From: Clostridium sp.
GTDB lineage: Bacteria > Bacillota > Clostridia > Lachnospirales > Lachnospiraceae
NCBI GenBank assembly: GCA_021770825.1
Contig: JAETQD010000003.1
Coordinates: 173,037 to 237,036, forward strand
Direction: 5' to 3'
Length of the DNA: 64,000 nt
Position numbers and translations under genes: made by a program. Positions within the stretch are counted from its first letter, which is position 1. Each line of letters opens with the position of its first letter. Shown in pieces: positions 53,759-63,208 of the stretch. The notes beneath the pieces are model-generated. The model was not told where the DNA came from and made no database searches. It saw only the letters and a program-made list of their open reading frames with translations.

Positions 53759-53806
53759 ATAGAAACTTTGGTCTTATCTGCCTCTTTCTGGAATTGTCAT
53801 GGAACC

Positions 53807-53849
53807 GTAAGCAAAAGTTAAAAAAGAGAATTGGAAAATTCAGTATAAT
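53807..53849 (+). promoter_or_regulatory. shared promoter element A (lipoprotein gene 53903)
   Basis: CCGTAAGCAAAAGTTAAAA, GGAAAATT and TATAAT (53844-53849) recur with identical spacing at 62108-62150: 37 bases from GTAAGC to the -10 box. There is no good -35 box at the usual distance, which suggests an activator site of the GTAAGCAAARGTTAA type. Confidence 0.65.
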
Positions 53850-53902
53850 AAAAGAAAACTTTGCGTTACCCGGTTATGATTCTGGAAGGAGAGGTTACGT
53901 TT

Positions 53903-54838
53903 ATGAAACAATGGAAGAAACACTGTTTGATTTTTGCAGCCGCCATGGTGATGCTTTCCGGGTGCAGCAGCAGGAAAACGATGGTTTCACTGGAAGAAGC
54001 CAAAAACATGACAGAAGAACAGCTAAAAGAGAGCTTATCTGGTTTCACCCAGGCGGAAATTCAGGCGGCCTGGGGAGAAGGAGCGGGTCCGCTTTTCGGC
54101 CTGTACGGTGAGGTATTCCAATTGGACGATGAGAGAACCCTGGTCTTATATTATGAAGGCGATGGACAGACCGTGCAGGATGTTGCATTTGGCGAGAGCA
54201 GCCAGTCCTTTGAGGGGACAATAAGGGAAATCCATGGCACAAGTGCAGTCGTGGAAGTGGATGAAGGATTTCCGATTCGCAGTTCCGGAGACCGTGTAAG
54301 CGTATCTTTGGAGGAAGAGGCAGCTAAGGCGCAGGCGGGAGACCGGGTTAGGGTCACATACAGCGGATCCGTCATGGAAAGCTATCCGCTGCAGCTTGGA
54401 AATCAGAAGAGCATTCAACTGCAGGATGTTCTATCCAGCACATATGGGGAATTTGAGGTGAGGTCCGGGAACTATACCTGGTACTGCCAAACTAAGAACG
54501 CGGATGAAATGACGTGCATCGCTGCCTGCGGCGCCGGGCCGCTTGAAGAGGCGGAGAAAAAAGAAAGGCTTAAGCTTCCGCAATATAATAAGCTGGATTG
54601 TGTATCCTATATGGTATCCTGGGAAGTAATGCCGGACAGCATAACTGTAAAAGTATATGATACGGCAGACCTGGGCAATGCAGATGCAAAAACGCTTTCT
54701 GATGCGAGGTATGAGGAGATATTTATCATTGGCCTGAAACCGGAACGGATATATGAGATTACCGCAGAGTGGAAGGAAGAGCAATTGGACAAAAACGGAT
54801 TTTATGGGGATGCCAGCTATGTTATAGTAACAGAATAG
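53903..54838 (+). CDS. uncharacterised lipoprotein
   Basis: A 311-residue exported lipoprotein. The signal peptide ends in the lipobox MLSGC (Cys21). The mature part has an N-terminal helical segment (SLEEAKNMTEEQLKESLSGF), then beta-rich stretches around GTIREIHGTSAVVEV resembling DUF3221-like segments and a C-terminal beta domain. No enzyme motif seen. Upstream is a promoter element shared with the lipoprotein gene at 62210. GGAGAGG precedes ATG 53903. Confidence 0.7.
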   Translation: MKQWKKHCLIFAAAMVMLSGCSSRKTMVSLEEAKNMTEEQLKESLSGFTQAEIQAAWGEGAGPLFGLYGEVFQLDDERTLVLYYEGDGQTVQDVAFGESSQSFEGTIREIHGTSAVVEVDEGFPIRSSGDRVSVSLEEEAAKAQAGDRVRVTYSGSVMESYPLQLGNQKSIQLQDVLSSTYGEFEVRSGNYTWYCQTKNADEMTCIAACGAGPLEEAEKKERLKLPQYNKLDCVSYMVSWEVMPDSITVKVYDTADLGNADAKTLSDARYEEIFIIGLKPERIYEITAEWKEEQLDKNGFYGDASYVIVTE

Positions 54839-54900
54839 TATCAGGAAAATTCCGCAGCGGGGCTCCCACTAAGCTGACGGAGCCTGAAACAGGGAAATGT

Positions 54901-55359
54901 ATGATGAATGAATTTAATTTGGAACGGTTTATAAAAGCACAGGAAAGAGATTACGAAACTGCACTGGAGGAAATCAGGAGAGGACGGAAAAGAAGCCACT
55001 GGATTTGGTATATATTTCCACAGATTACAGGGCTTGGATTCAGCTCCATGTCCCAATACTATGGGATTGCATCCATAAAAGAGGCGAAGGCATACATGGA
55101 GAATGCCTGTTTAAGGGACCGACTGCTGGAGATATCGGAGGCGTTGTTAGCACTGGAATCCAATGACCCGGGAAACGTTATGGGATATCCGGACGATTTA
55201 AAGCTCTGCTCCTCCATGACTTTATTTGCCGAGGCGGCGCCGGAGGAAAAAACCTTTCAGGCGGTTCTGGACAAATATTTTGACGGCAGGAAGGACCAGA
55301 GAACACTTCAGATACTGGAATCACAGAGACCGCCTGCGGAGGTGGAACTGGATGAATGA
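54901..55359 (+). CDS. DUF1810-family protein
   Basis: A 152-residue soluble protein with the DUF1810 pattern: LERFIKAQERDYETALEEIR, SHWIWYIFPQITGLG and YYGIASIKEAKAYM, then LKLCSSMTLFAEAAP. The family is widespread but uncharacterised; some members carry the name calpastatin without support. Two adjacent ATGs (54901, 54904) are possible. Its stop overlaps the next start. Confidence 0.85.
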   Translation: MMNEFNLERFIKAQERDYETALEEIRRGRKRSHWIWYIFPQITGLGFSSMSQYYGIASIKEAKAYMENACLRDRLLEISEALLALESNDPGNVMGYPDDLKLCSSMTLFAEAAPEEKTFQAVLDKYFDGRKDQRTLQILESQRPPAEVELDE

Positions 55360-55954
55360 CCCAAAAGAACTGATGTGGGATAAACTGCTGAAAATCAAGA
55401 CAACCGGACGTGACGACAGCCATGCGGACCAGTATCACTATCCCTATGAGCCCACACCGTACGGTGTTCTGGAGCGTCTTGCAGACAGTGGATATATCGG
55501 GAAGAAAAATACGCTGGCTGACTATGGGTGCGGAAAAGGGCGGGTGGATTTTTACTTGTCATACCAGGTCCGCTGCAAAACCATTGGAATTGAATATGAC
55601 CAGCGGATTTACGCAGGCGCCATAGGGAATCAAAGGACTGCGGTTTCTTCTGTCAGGACAGAATTCAGACTGGCGGATGCAAAGACCTATGAGGTTGATA
55701 AACAGGCAGACAGGTTTTACTTTTTCAACCCGTTTTCCGTGGAAATCCTGCATAAGGCGGCAGCAAGAATTATGGACTCCTACTATGAGTATCCAAGAGA
55801 AATACTGTTGTTCTTTTATTATCCGTCCGATGAATATGTTTCCTATCTGATGACACAGGATCAATTCCTGTTTTGGGATGAAATAGACTGTACGGATTTG
55901 TTCCCGGGAAAGAATTCGAGAGAAAAAATATTGATATTCAGGGTGCATGGATAA
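55352..55954 (+). CDS. SAM-dependent methyltransferase-like protein
   Basis: A 200-residue class-I methyltransferase fold. The SAM loop is LADYGCGKGRVDFYLS and the acidic residue of strand 2 is in IGIEYDQRIYAGA; strand 4 is RFYFFNPFS instead of a DPP/NPP motif, as in small-molecule or protein methyltransferases. ATG 55352 lies within the DUF1810 gene (GCGGAGGTGG upstream), overlapping it by eight bases. Target unknown. Confidence 0.82.
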   Translation: MNDPKELMWDKLLKIKTTGRDDSHADQYHYPYEPTPYGVLERLADSGYIGKKNTLADYGCGKGRVDFYLSYQVRCKTIGIEYDQRIYAGAIGNQRTAVSSVRTEFRLADAKTYEVDKQADRFYFFNPFSVEILHKAAARIMDSYYEYPREILLFFYYPSDEYVSYLMTQDQFLFWDEIDCTDLFPGKNSREKILIFRVHG

Positions 55955-55977
55955 AGAACAGGAGGAGATAGCAAATC

Positions 55978-56306
55978 ATGAATGAAATTTTTCACAGAAC
56001 CAGTATCAGGAAGTATACAAGCCGGCCAGTGGAAGCGGACAAGATCGAACTGCTTCTTCGTGCAGCCATGGCGGCTCCGTCTGCCGGGAACCAGCAGCCA
56101 TGGGAATTTTATGTGGTAACAGACAAAAATACGTTAAACTATGGCTCGGAATTGCACCGCGGCCGGAGCGGATGGAAAAGACGGGAAAAGTGCTGGAGAT
56201 TCCTGAAAATCTGTATGTATTTTCCCTGATTGCCTGCGGGTATCCTGCGGAGGAGAAAAAGCAGCAGGACCGGTATGAAGAGGCGAGGGTACATTACAGG
56301 AACTAG
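55978..56306 (+). pseudogene. nitroreductase gene with internal deletion
   Basis: It starts with an intact nitroreductase opening (FHRTSIRKYTSRPVEADKIE, MAAPSAGNQQPWEFYVVTD), with GGAGGAGA before the ATG. The frame then drifts into an unrelated tail ending at 56229. The genuine C-terminus (LGIAPRPERMEKTGKVLEIP, YVFSLIACGYPAEEKKQQDR) continues in another frame to 56306. About 60-80 central codons are lost, so the protein is dead. Confidence 0.85.
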
Positions 56307-56334
56307 TTTGGCTCCTGAAAGAAAGTGGGAAAAC

Positions 56335-56958
56335 ATGTTTGATGAGATTAGAAGCCGGTTTTCAATTTGCAGGGATAACGGATTTTCAAAGGAGAAAATT
56401 GAGGATGCCTGTAAACGGTATGGGAGTCTGCCGGAGACATTAAAACAATATTATCTCCAGTTGGGGAAGATTGTTCCCCTGAATCAGCAGCAGAACCGTC
56501 TGCTTGGACCGGATGAACTGACTGATGCGGGAGAATACCTGATTTTCTACGCGGAAAATCAATATGTGGCGCAGTGGGCCGTTAAAAAGAGTGACCTGGG
56601 AGCCGGAAATCCACCTGTATACTGCGCTTCAGATGAAAAAAATTTCAAACTGGAATGTGAAAACCTGTATGATTTTTTATGTGCAATGGCAAATTTCCAG
56701 GCGGCCAGTTGGGGGCTTGCTTACAGCAGCGAAGAGATTTTTTATCTGGAGGAGCAGCAGCTTGAGCAGATCGCTTCCTGTTACAGGAAAAAGCCATATG
56801 AGCTTCACCAGTGGATGGACCTTTCCTTTTATGGGAACTGGGAGGACGAGGTGATCTGTGTCCTCGGCGGGGAGCAGATGCTGTACGCCTCATCGGACGG
56901 GGAGCATTTTAAGGCACTGGAATCTTTTATGAAGCAAATGAACCTGGAAGTTCTTTGA
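56335..56958 (+). CDS. SMI1/KNR4-like protein
   Basis: A 207-residue soluble protein with features of the SMI1/KNR4 superfamily: LPETLKQYYLQLGKIVPLNQ near the N-terminus, then an AENQYVAQWAVKKSD core and WMDLSFYGNWEDEVICVLGG. In bacteria such proteins often serve as immunity proteins to polymorphic toxins, but no toxin is adjacent. AAGTGGGAAA precedes ATG 56335, a modest ribosome site. Confidence 0.6.
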   Translation: MFDEIRSRFSICRDNGFSKEKIEDACKRYGSLPETLKQYYLQLGKIVPLNQQQNRLLGPDELTDAGEYLIFYAENQYVAQWAVKKSDLGAGNPPVYCASDEKNFKLECENLYDFLCAMANFQAASWGLAYSSEEIFYLEEQQLEQIASCYRKKPYELHQWMDLSFYGNWEDEVICVLGGEQMLYASSDGEHFKALESFMKQMNLEVL

Positions 56959-57006
56959 TGCAGCTTCAGGCACTGGAAACGGTCAGGGATGGGAAGAAGG
57001 TGTTCT

Positions 57007-58470
57007 ATGAAAAAAATTGTTTGCATTTTGCTGGCTTTTGGCATATCGGTGATCGTTCTGTCAGGATGCAGGAAAGAACAGACCTCCATCTTGGATGAAC
57101 GTGCGGAGGCTGTGACAAAAGAGAAAATGCCGGATACGCAGGAGGAGCAGGCAAAAGAGGAAATGCCGGATACGCAGGAGACTGCGAGGGAAACAAAAGA
57201 AGAATCTGTGATCATACAGAACTTAAATGCAGACAGGACGCTTTTTACAGAAACGTTTTATAAGGCTGGGGATATCAATTACTGGATGCAGACATATGTG
57301 GACCCCGAAGAAGGCAGCGACGAATTCTGTTCCAATGTGATGCGGCTGTATTGCAGCGGAAACCAGCCCCGATTTGCTGAGAGTGTGGATGAGAACATGC
57401 TGACACTTCATGCCCGGACAGCGATTGAGACTGTGCCCGGTAAGAACGTCTATGAAACAGAGCTCACCGTGTCTGCGTATAAAAACGGAATGGTCCTGTT
57501 TGAGACTGCATGTGCAGTTACTGTGACCCTGCCCCAAAAAGGGGATGGAAACTATGCAGTTTCCATTTCCCAAAAGGAAAGCCGGGTAGAACTTCCAGAA
57601 GAGGCCAAGGCTATTTTTGGAGAATATTATCCCATGAAGGAGCAGCAGGAGCTGTTTGAGCGGTATCTGTGCAGGGCAGAGCTTTGCGCCTATCCGTCAG
57701 AAGATCTGCGGCTCATGCGAAACACCATTTACGCTGCTCATGGAAGAAAGTTTAAAGATCCGGTGCTGACAGAATATATGGAGAAAAAGCTCTGGTACCG
57801 GGGAAATACGGAGCCGGAGAGCTTTTCCGAAGAGGTGTTTTCAAATGTGGAAAAGGAAAATATCCGTTTGCTGCAGGAGATAGAGAACGAGCCTTTTGAA
57901 GAGAGAAACGGTGCCGCTTACAGCATGGAAAATTTTGACCCTGCTCCCTACTTGCCTTGGCTGTCACAAAATAAAGAAACCGGGCTTGCGGCCAATATGG
58001 AGCAGGCCGAAGACTGCGGCGTCTACTACCGGGTTTGGGGTACGCTTTCCCTTCCGGTGACCTTTACCCGTGAGCAGTGGGAGGAAGTGAAAAATGGAGG
58101 AAAGGCAGAGCTTTGCACCAATGAGCTGACTGGAGAAAGGAAAATCCTGGAATACGACAGAGAGAAGGGATACCGGATGTACAAAAAAGGCACAATTCCG
58201 GATGATTTCCCATCGGATATCAGGAGCTATTACAATTATTCCACCGGGCTCTATGAGCTGTATGCGTCCAGTGATGATACCATAATGAAGCCAGTCTATG
58301 AGGGCGACTTATTTATTTTAAAAGGTGCTGTCTGCGGAGGAATGGTGAACCTGGTGACAGCCTCAGCGCTTCAGGAGGAAATTACGCCGGATCAGCAGGA
58401 GGTGTACGGAAACTGCCTGTACCATAGCGGAAGAGGATGTTTTACAGCCGTGTACTATCTGGGGGATTAA
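57007..58470 (+). CDS. lipoprotein with YARHG domain
   Basis: A 487-residue exported lipoprotein (lipobox IVLSGC, Cys21). After a glutamate-rich linker with a repeat of EEMPDTQE-type units, the central part resembles DUF-type extracellular domains. LRLMRNTIYAAHGRKFKDPV (about 236-255) is the YARHG domain found in clostridial extracellular proteins. Its function is unknown, probably wall-associated. GAAGGTGTTCT lies before ATG 57007. Confidence 0.78.
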   Translation: MKKIVCILLAFGISVIVLSGCRKEQTSILDERAEAVTKEKMPDTQEEQAKEEMPDTQETARETKEESVIIQNLNADRTLFTETFYKAGDINYWMQTYVDPEEGSDEFCSNVMRLYCSGNQPRFAESVDENMLTLHARTAIETVPGKNVYETELTVSAYKNGMVLFETACAVTVTLPQKGDGNYAVSISQKESRVELPEEAKAIFGEYYPMKEQQELFERYLCRAELCAYPSEDLRLMRNTIYAAHGRKFKDPVLTEYMEKKLWYRGNTEPESFSEEVFSNVEKENIRLLQEIENEPFEERNGAAYSMENFDPAPYLPWLSQNKETGLAANMEQAEDCGVYYRVWGTLSLPVTFTREQWEEVKNGGKAELCTNELTGERKILEYDREKGYRMYKKGTIPDDFPSDIRSYYNYSTGLYELYASSDDTIMKPVYEGDLFILKGAVCGGMVNLVTASALQEEITPDQQEVYGNCLYHSGRGCFTAVYYLGD

Positions 58471-58532
58471 AAGGAATTGTAAAGACAGAAACGTGTTTAA
58501 ACGGTCATAACAGGAGAAGAAGGTACTGAAAA

Positions 58533-59318
58533 ATGACAAATATAAAATATTACGACATAGGAGTGAATTTATTCTGCCGCCAGTTTCCAAAACCGGAGCA
58601 GGTGGTGAACCATGCAGCCGCAGCCGGGGTGTGCTGCATCCTGACAGGCACGGACAGGAAGGAGAACCGGCTGATTGATGAATTCGTTAAGAAGTATGAT
58701 GCCTTCGGCACAGCAGGAATCCATCCGCACAATGCGGACTCAGCGGGAAAAGAGGATTTTGAGCAGATTGAGAAGCTGATTGCCGGAAACAGCAGGATTG
58801 TGGCAGTGGGCGAGTGCGGTCTGGACTTTGACAGAATGTTTTCCACACGGGAAAATCAGATTCGCTGCCTGGAAAAACATATTGTACTGGCAGAAAAGCT
58901 GGATAAGCCGCTGTTTCTTCATGAGCGTTCAGCGGCAGAGGAATTTGCGAAACGGTTTAAAAGGCATCCGGAAATTTGCAGAAAATCGGTGGTTCATTGC
59001 TTTACCGGCGATAAAAAGACATTGGACCAGTATTTATCCATGGGATTTTCCGTCGGAATCACAGGATGGATTTGCGATGACAGGAGAGGAAAAGAGCTGC
59101 GGGAGGCGGTGAAACTGCTTCCTTTGGATCGTGTTCTAATAGAGACAGACGCCCCCTATCTGACACCGCGGAATGTGCCGGGGCTTTTAAGAACCAACGT
59201 GCCGGAGAATATCGTATATGTGGCGGGAGAGCTGGCAAAGTACATGAATGTGGAGGAAGAGGTCCTGATTCGCCATGCAAGAGAGAATACGGAGAGGATT
59301 TTCCGTATTGGGCAATAA
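58533..59318 (+). CDS. TatD-family metal-dependent hydrolase
   Basis: A 261-residue TIM-barrel nuclease-like protein. Metal residues appear in AGIHPHNADS, AVGECGLDFDR, LFLHERSA, VVHCFTGD and ETDAPYLTP. The first metal motif, usually HxH, reads GVNLF here and looks altered, so activity may be changed. TatD enzymes cut DNA or D-amino acid substrates in repair and quality control. Confidence 0.85.
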   Translation: MTNIKYYDIGVNLFCRQFPKPEQVVNHAAAAGVCCILTGTDRKENRLIDEFVKKYDAFGTAGIHPHNADSAGKEDFEQIEKLIAGNSRIVAVGECGLDFDRMFSTRENQIRCLEKHIVLAEKLDKPLFLHERSAAEEFAKRFKRHPEICRKSVVHCFTGDKKTLDQYLSMGFSVGITGWICDDRRGKELREAVKLLPLDRVLIETDAPYLTPRNVPGLLRTNVPENIVYVAGELAKYMNVEEEVLIRHARENTERIFRIGQ

Positions 59319-59360
59319 AGGGAATCTTAAAATGATCATCGGAGCGTAAGGAGAAACGGA

Positions 59361-61472
59361 ATGGAACGATGGGGATTGTACGTGTCCGGTATTTTATACG
59401 GGACATTTGAAAAAGAAGGGGAGCAGATTTTCCACCGGGCTTTGGATACATATACCGGATGTTTGAAAGAAAGAGAAAAATTAGAAGAGGAAACTTCCCT
59501 GTATACCTTTGGAAAAATCAATGTGCGGGAGGCGATTCTGCACGCCGGAGCCTGCGAGACTGCCTTACAGGCTGCAAAAGCGGCCGGGGAGACATGCTTT
59601 GTCACCATTTATGGAGAACGGTATGAGAAGCGGGATGAACGGACCTATGCACAGCGGCAGGTAAAATATCCCAGGGACCTGATCGTGGAAAACGGAACCA
59701 TGGCAGCCTTTGTCACCCCGTCCAGAGACCAGTGTTCCGTGCTGGTGCGGGAGGGCATGGAGGATTTTACCATTGTATCCCAGTGGAAAGAAATGTACGG
59801 AAACCGGATTTACGGTGTGGAGCCGGTACAGACCGAAATGGTTCCCATGAGGGACGGTGTCCTGCTGGCAACCGATGTCTATTTGCCGAGGCCTCTGGAT
59901 CCGTCCGTACTGCCCGGAAAGGTTCCTGCTGTTCTGGTGCGGACTCCCTATGGAAAGGGAAACAATGCAGCTTCCTATTACCGTTTTGTCCAGAGAGGCT
60001 ATGCGGTGGTGGTTCAGGATGTGCGGGGCCGGGAGGACAGCGAAGGAGAATGGCTCCCCATGTACCATGAGGTGGAGGACGGCGACGACACGCTGACCTG
60101 GATTGCAGGCCAGACGTGGAGCGACGGAAGTGTGGGAATGACAGGGGGCTCCTACCTGGGGTATGTCCAGTGGGCGGCAGCAGCCAGTGAAAATCCCCAT
60201 CTGAAGGCCATGTTAAGCAGTGTATGTGCAGGGAGTCCTTTTGTGGACATTCCAAGGAGAGGCGGCTGCTTCAATTCAGGAATGCTGGCCTGGGCATTTA
60301 TGGTGTCGGGGCAGAGAAGTGCTCCAGAGCTTATGGTACGGGATGACTGGGAGGAGGTGCTGGATATCCGGCCTCTGGAGAACCTGCCGAAAAAAGCTCT
60401 GGGATATGACGTGCCGTTTTTGAAAACCTGGATTTCCCATATGGATTATGATGAAATATGGGCCCGCGGAAACTGGAAGGAACGGACGAAGAGCTGCCGT
60501 GTTCCGGCGCTAATTATGTCCGGCTGGTTTGATGATAACGGCATGGGGACTACGGAGGCCCTGGAGCTTTATGAGGACTATAAAGAGAAAAAGGTGATTC
60601 TTGGTCCGTGGATGCACGGAGGAAATGCAGATTATGATATCCATGGATTTGCCCTGGGAAACAATGCGCTCCGCTATGATATGGACCTTTTAAGCTTTGC
60701 CTGGCTGGAGCACTATTTAAAGGGCATAGACAACGGCATTGAAAAGACCCCGACAGTGGAATATTACACCATGGGAACCAACCGGTGGAAGACGGCAGAA
60801 AACTGGCCGGTGCCGGGGACCAGGGAGCTTGTGCTGTATCTGGACGGAGACGGGGAAAACGCGGCCGTTTCCAATCAGGGAAAGCTGTCCTATGTGAAAC
60901 CGGAGGCGGGGCAGTACGACTGCTATCGATATGACCCGAAACACCCGTCCACCCACATCGTGGACATGTCAGAAAATGAACTGGAGGTGCCGGAGGATTA
61001 TACCAGGGAAGAAACCAGAGACGATGTGCTTTGCTATTCCACAGAGATTCTTAAGGAGAATCTGACCGTCACAGGAGATGCACTGGCAGAAATTTATCTG
61101 TCTTCCAACTGTGAGGACACGGATTTGGTGGTCCGCATTACCGATGTGGACCAGAATGGCCGTTCCATGAAGCTGGCAGACGGCGTCATCAGCGCAAAGT
61201 ACAGGAATCAGTTTGACCGTCCGGAGTTTTTAGAGGCAGGAAAGGTATATCCGGTCCGTATTCGTACTACCAAGCTGTCCCATACATTCTTAAAGGGCCA
61301 CAGGCTGCGGGTTACCATCACCTCCAGCGCGAAGAATTTTATCTTCCCCAACAGGAATACCAGGGATGGATTTAACAGCGTGGAATGTAAGACTGCCAAG
61401 AACCGTATTCACCGGGGAGGCAGTTACAGCTCCAGGGTGGTGCTTCATACAGAGGAGGAAACAAAGCCGTAA
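59361..61472 (+). CDS. CocE/NonD-family hydrolase (X-Pro dipeptidyl-peptidase type)
   Basis: A 703-residue alpha/beta hydrolase with a C-terminal jelly roll. The nucleophile Ser264 is in GMTGGSYLGYVQW; VLVRTPYGKG and VVVQDVRGREDSEGEW are the N-terminal marks, and GPWMHGGNAD carries the catalytic histidine. About 130 extra N-terminal residues precede the usual start at YGVEPVQTEMVPMRDGVLLATD. It could act on acyl esters, beta-lactams or N-terminal dipeptides. No signal peptide. Confidence 0.85.
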   Translation: MERWGLYVSGILYGTFEKEGEQIFHRALDTYTGCLKEREKLEEETSLYTFGKINVREAILHAGACETALQAAKAAGETCFVTIYGERYEKRDERTYAQRQVKYPRDLIVENGTMAAFVTPSRDQCSVLVREGMEDFTIVSQWKEMYGNRIYGVEPVQTEMVPMRDGVLLATDVYLPRPLDPSVLPGKVPAVLVRTPYGKGNNAASYYRFVQRGYAVVVQDVRGREDSEGEWLPMYHEVEDGDDTLTWIAGQTWSDGSVGMTGGSYLGYVQWAAAASENPHLKAMLSSVCAGSPFVDIPRRGGCFNSGMLAWAFMVSGQRSAPELMVRDDWEEVLDIRPLENLPKKALGYDVPFLKTWISHMDYDEIWARGNWKERTKSCRVPALIMSGWFDDNGMGTTEALELYEDYKEKKVILGPWMHGGNADYDIHGFALGNNALRYDMDLLSFAWLEHYLKGIDNGIEKTPTVEYYTMGTNRWKTAENWPVPGTRELVLYLDGDGENAAVSNQGKLSYVKPEAGQYDCYRYDPKHPSTHIVDMSENELEVPEDYTREETRDDVLCYSTEILKENLTVTGDALAEIYLSSNCEDTDLVVRITDVDQNGRSMKLADGVISAKYRNQFDRPEFLEAGKVYPVRIRTTKLSHTFLKGHRLRVTITSSAKNFIFPNRNTRDGFNSVECKTAKNRIHRGGSYSSRVVLHTEEETKP

Positions 61473-61480
61473 ACACCGGA

Positions 61481-62059
61481 ATGGAAGGAGACGATGCCCG
61501 CTCCATGCTTGGAGAACGGCTTTCGGAGAGTGAGCGGTGGCCGGAGATTCTGGGAAAGTTTTCCGGATGGGAAGTGGTCAACGAGGGGATGAATGGACGG
61601 GAAATTCCAGAGAGTCCATGGTTTCTGGAACGGTTCGATCATCTGCTTTCTGAGAGTGCTCCGGTGGATTTTGTATTTTTGATGCTGGGGAGCAATGACC
61701 TGTTAAACGCTTACCGCCCGGATATGGAGGAAATCGGAACCCGTATGGAGCGGTTTATAAAGCATGTGTTAAAACACCCGGCGGTGAATGGGAGAGGGGA
61801 AATGGTTTTTCTCATGGCCCCGCCGCCCACGGATATTGGCTGCTGTGGGGAGGAGTATACCTGCTATGACAGGGAATCCCACAAATTTGGCGCCTGTTAC
61901 AGGGCCATTGCGGACCGGTATGGGCTCCGGTTTGCCGATACGGCCGGGTGGGAACTGCCCCTGGCCCACGACGGAGTTCACCTGACACCGGAGGGACATG
62001 TAAAGTTTGCAAATCAGGTGTGGACTTTGATGCAGAAATGTGCTGTTCTCACCGGATGA
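61481..62059 (+). pseudogene. SGNH/GDSL hydrolase lacking its N-terminal nucleophile block
   Basis: From ARSMLGERLSESERWPEIL on, the sequence follows a lysophospholipase/esterase of the SGNH type: block II NEGMNGREIP, block III MLGSNDLL and block V HDGVHLTPEGH. Block I (the GDS motif with the catalytic serine, usually the first 15 residues) is missing, and no upstream codons supply it. The 5' end was probably deleted when it was joined to the upstream hydrolase gene nine bases away. Confidence 0.8.
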
Positions 62060-62107
62060 GGGCGGAACTTTTTCTGCCGGAGATCGTCATGGAAAAAACA
62101 TAGAACT

Positions 62108-62150
62108 GTAAGCAAAGGTTAAAGTATGGCAGAGGAAAATCTGTTATAGT
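62108..62150 (+). promoter_or_regulatory. shared promoter element B (lipoprotein gene 62210)
   Basis: CTGTAAGCAAAGGTTAAA, GGAAAATC and TATAGT (62145-62150), with the same 37-base distance from GTAAGC to the -10 box as element A at 53807. Both are preceded by GTCATGGAA and followed by TAAARGAAAA. Confidence 0.65.
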
Positions 62151-62209
62151 AAAGAAAAAGAAGGAACCATAAAATGCCATCCAGGCGGTAAATAAACGGG
62201 GGTCAGACC

Positions 62210-62651
62210 ATGAAGAAGATTGCAGTACTGATTTTCATAAGTGCAATGGCTTTTTTGATGTGTGGCTGCGGGAAAAAGGAGACATCGGTTTTGCCAGGCC
62301 CAGAGAGCCGGGCGGTTTTGGAACCTGAGAAAACCGCAGAAGAAAAGGAGAGCGTGCAGGCACAATCTCCGGCCTGGTACGGGACCTGGGAGGTAAAGGA
62401 CTGCCAGACCGCCAGCGTATATGCCCTGTCCGGGGAGGAAATTAAAAACTATCTCACCTATACGCTGACCTACTCGGAGGATTCCTGTCTGGCAAATGGC
62501 GTACAGATGGAAACGGAAGATTCCGGAAGTGACCGGAGTTTCCATTCTTTCGCCGGATGCAGCGTTCGGCTGTGATTTCTTTCTGGCGGACGATGAGACA
62601 ATCTGGATAAGCTATGGCGGCTGTTTCTTTCTGGCAAAAAGGCAGCCGTAG
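62210..62651 (+). pseudogene. small lipoprotein gene with a frameshift
   Basis: A signal peptide with lipobox LMCGC (Cys20) leads into a short linker and a domain starting PAWYGTWEVKDCQTASVYAL. The frame ends at 62575 after SFHSFAGCSVRL. In another frame the sequence continues with CDFFLADDETIWISYGGCFF and stops at 62651, which looks like the true beta-strand C-terminus (FFL...DDETI... motif). I infer an indel near 62545. The promoter element upstream is intact. Confidence 0.65.
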
Positions 62652-62668
62652 GAAAGGGAGGACCTCAT

Positions 62669-63127
62669 ATGGAGAAACAATGTGTGTTTTGCAAAAAGCC
62701 CCTGGGACGATGGGAGAAACGGCTTCTGTACTGTGGGAACGTGAACCAGTCCGTATGTAAGGAATGTTTTGACAAATACAGCGGGCGTTCCAACGTGGAG
62801 CTGGGATTTTTAGCCTATGAAACGGGAAGGGCAGAGTCTGCCGACCAGTTAAAAGAGTTTGTGGAGCGGATGCAGAAGGTGCGGGAAGAAAATGAGGAAA
62901 AGAAAAAAGAGGAAAGGCAGAAACGCCTCACCGGAAAGAAGTGCCTGCGGTGCGGCGGAGAAATGCTGAACCACGGCTCCATGAAGCTTAAGCTGGGGGA
63001 AGAAACCTTCTTTTTCAGTGATTTAAACCGCCTGGCCTCCGGTTCCATGGCAGTGAATGTATTGCGGTGTGAGTCGTGCCATAAGGCAGAATTTTACATT
63101 TTGGATGAGGACAGCGCAGAGGAATAG
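62669..63127 (+). CDS. zinc-ribbon-type protein of unknown function
   Basis: A 152-residue protein with four paired cysteine motifs: CVFCKKP and CKECFDKYSG at the N-terminus, and KKCLRCGGEM and LRCESCHKAEFY at the C-terminus. These are joined by a lysine/glutamate-rich coiled segment (VREENEEKKKEERQK). The two zinc ribbons probably bind zinc for protein or nucleic-acid contact. GAAAGGGAGG precedes the ATG. Confidence 0.7.
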   Translation: MEKQCVFCKKPLGRWEKRLLYCGNVNQSVCKECFDKYSGRSNVELGFLAYETGRAESADQLKEFVERMQKVREENEEKKKEERQKRLTGKKCLRCGGEMLNHGSMKLKLGEETFFFSDLNRLASGSMAVNVLRCESCHKAEFYILDEDSAEE

Positions 63128-63146
63128 CCATAGAAGCGAAAAGTTC

Positions 63147-63176
63147 TTGATTTTTTTGGGAACTTTGTGGTAAAAT
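63147..63176 (+). promoter_or_regulatory. promoter candidate for the DUF2798 gene
   Basis: TTGATT (63147-63152) and TAAAAT (63171-63176) with an 18-base spacer. Transcription from here would pass through two AACGACACA repeats (63194-63202 and 63205-63213, period 11) and a terminator hairpin before the gene. Confidence 0.5.
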
Positions 63177-63208
63177 CTCCCTTGCAATTAAATAACGACA
63201 CATAAACG

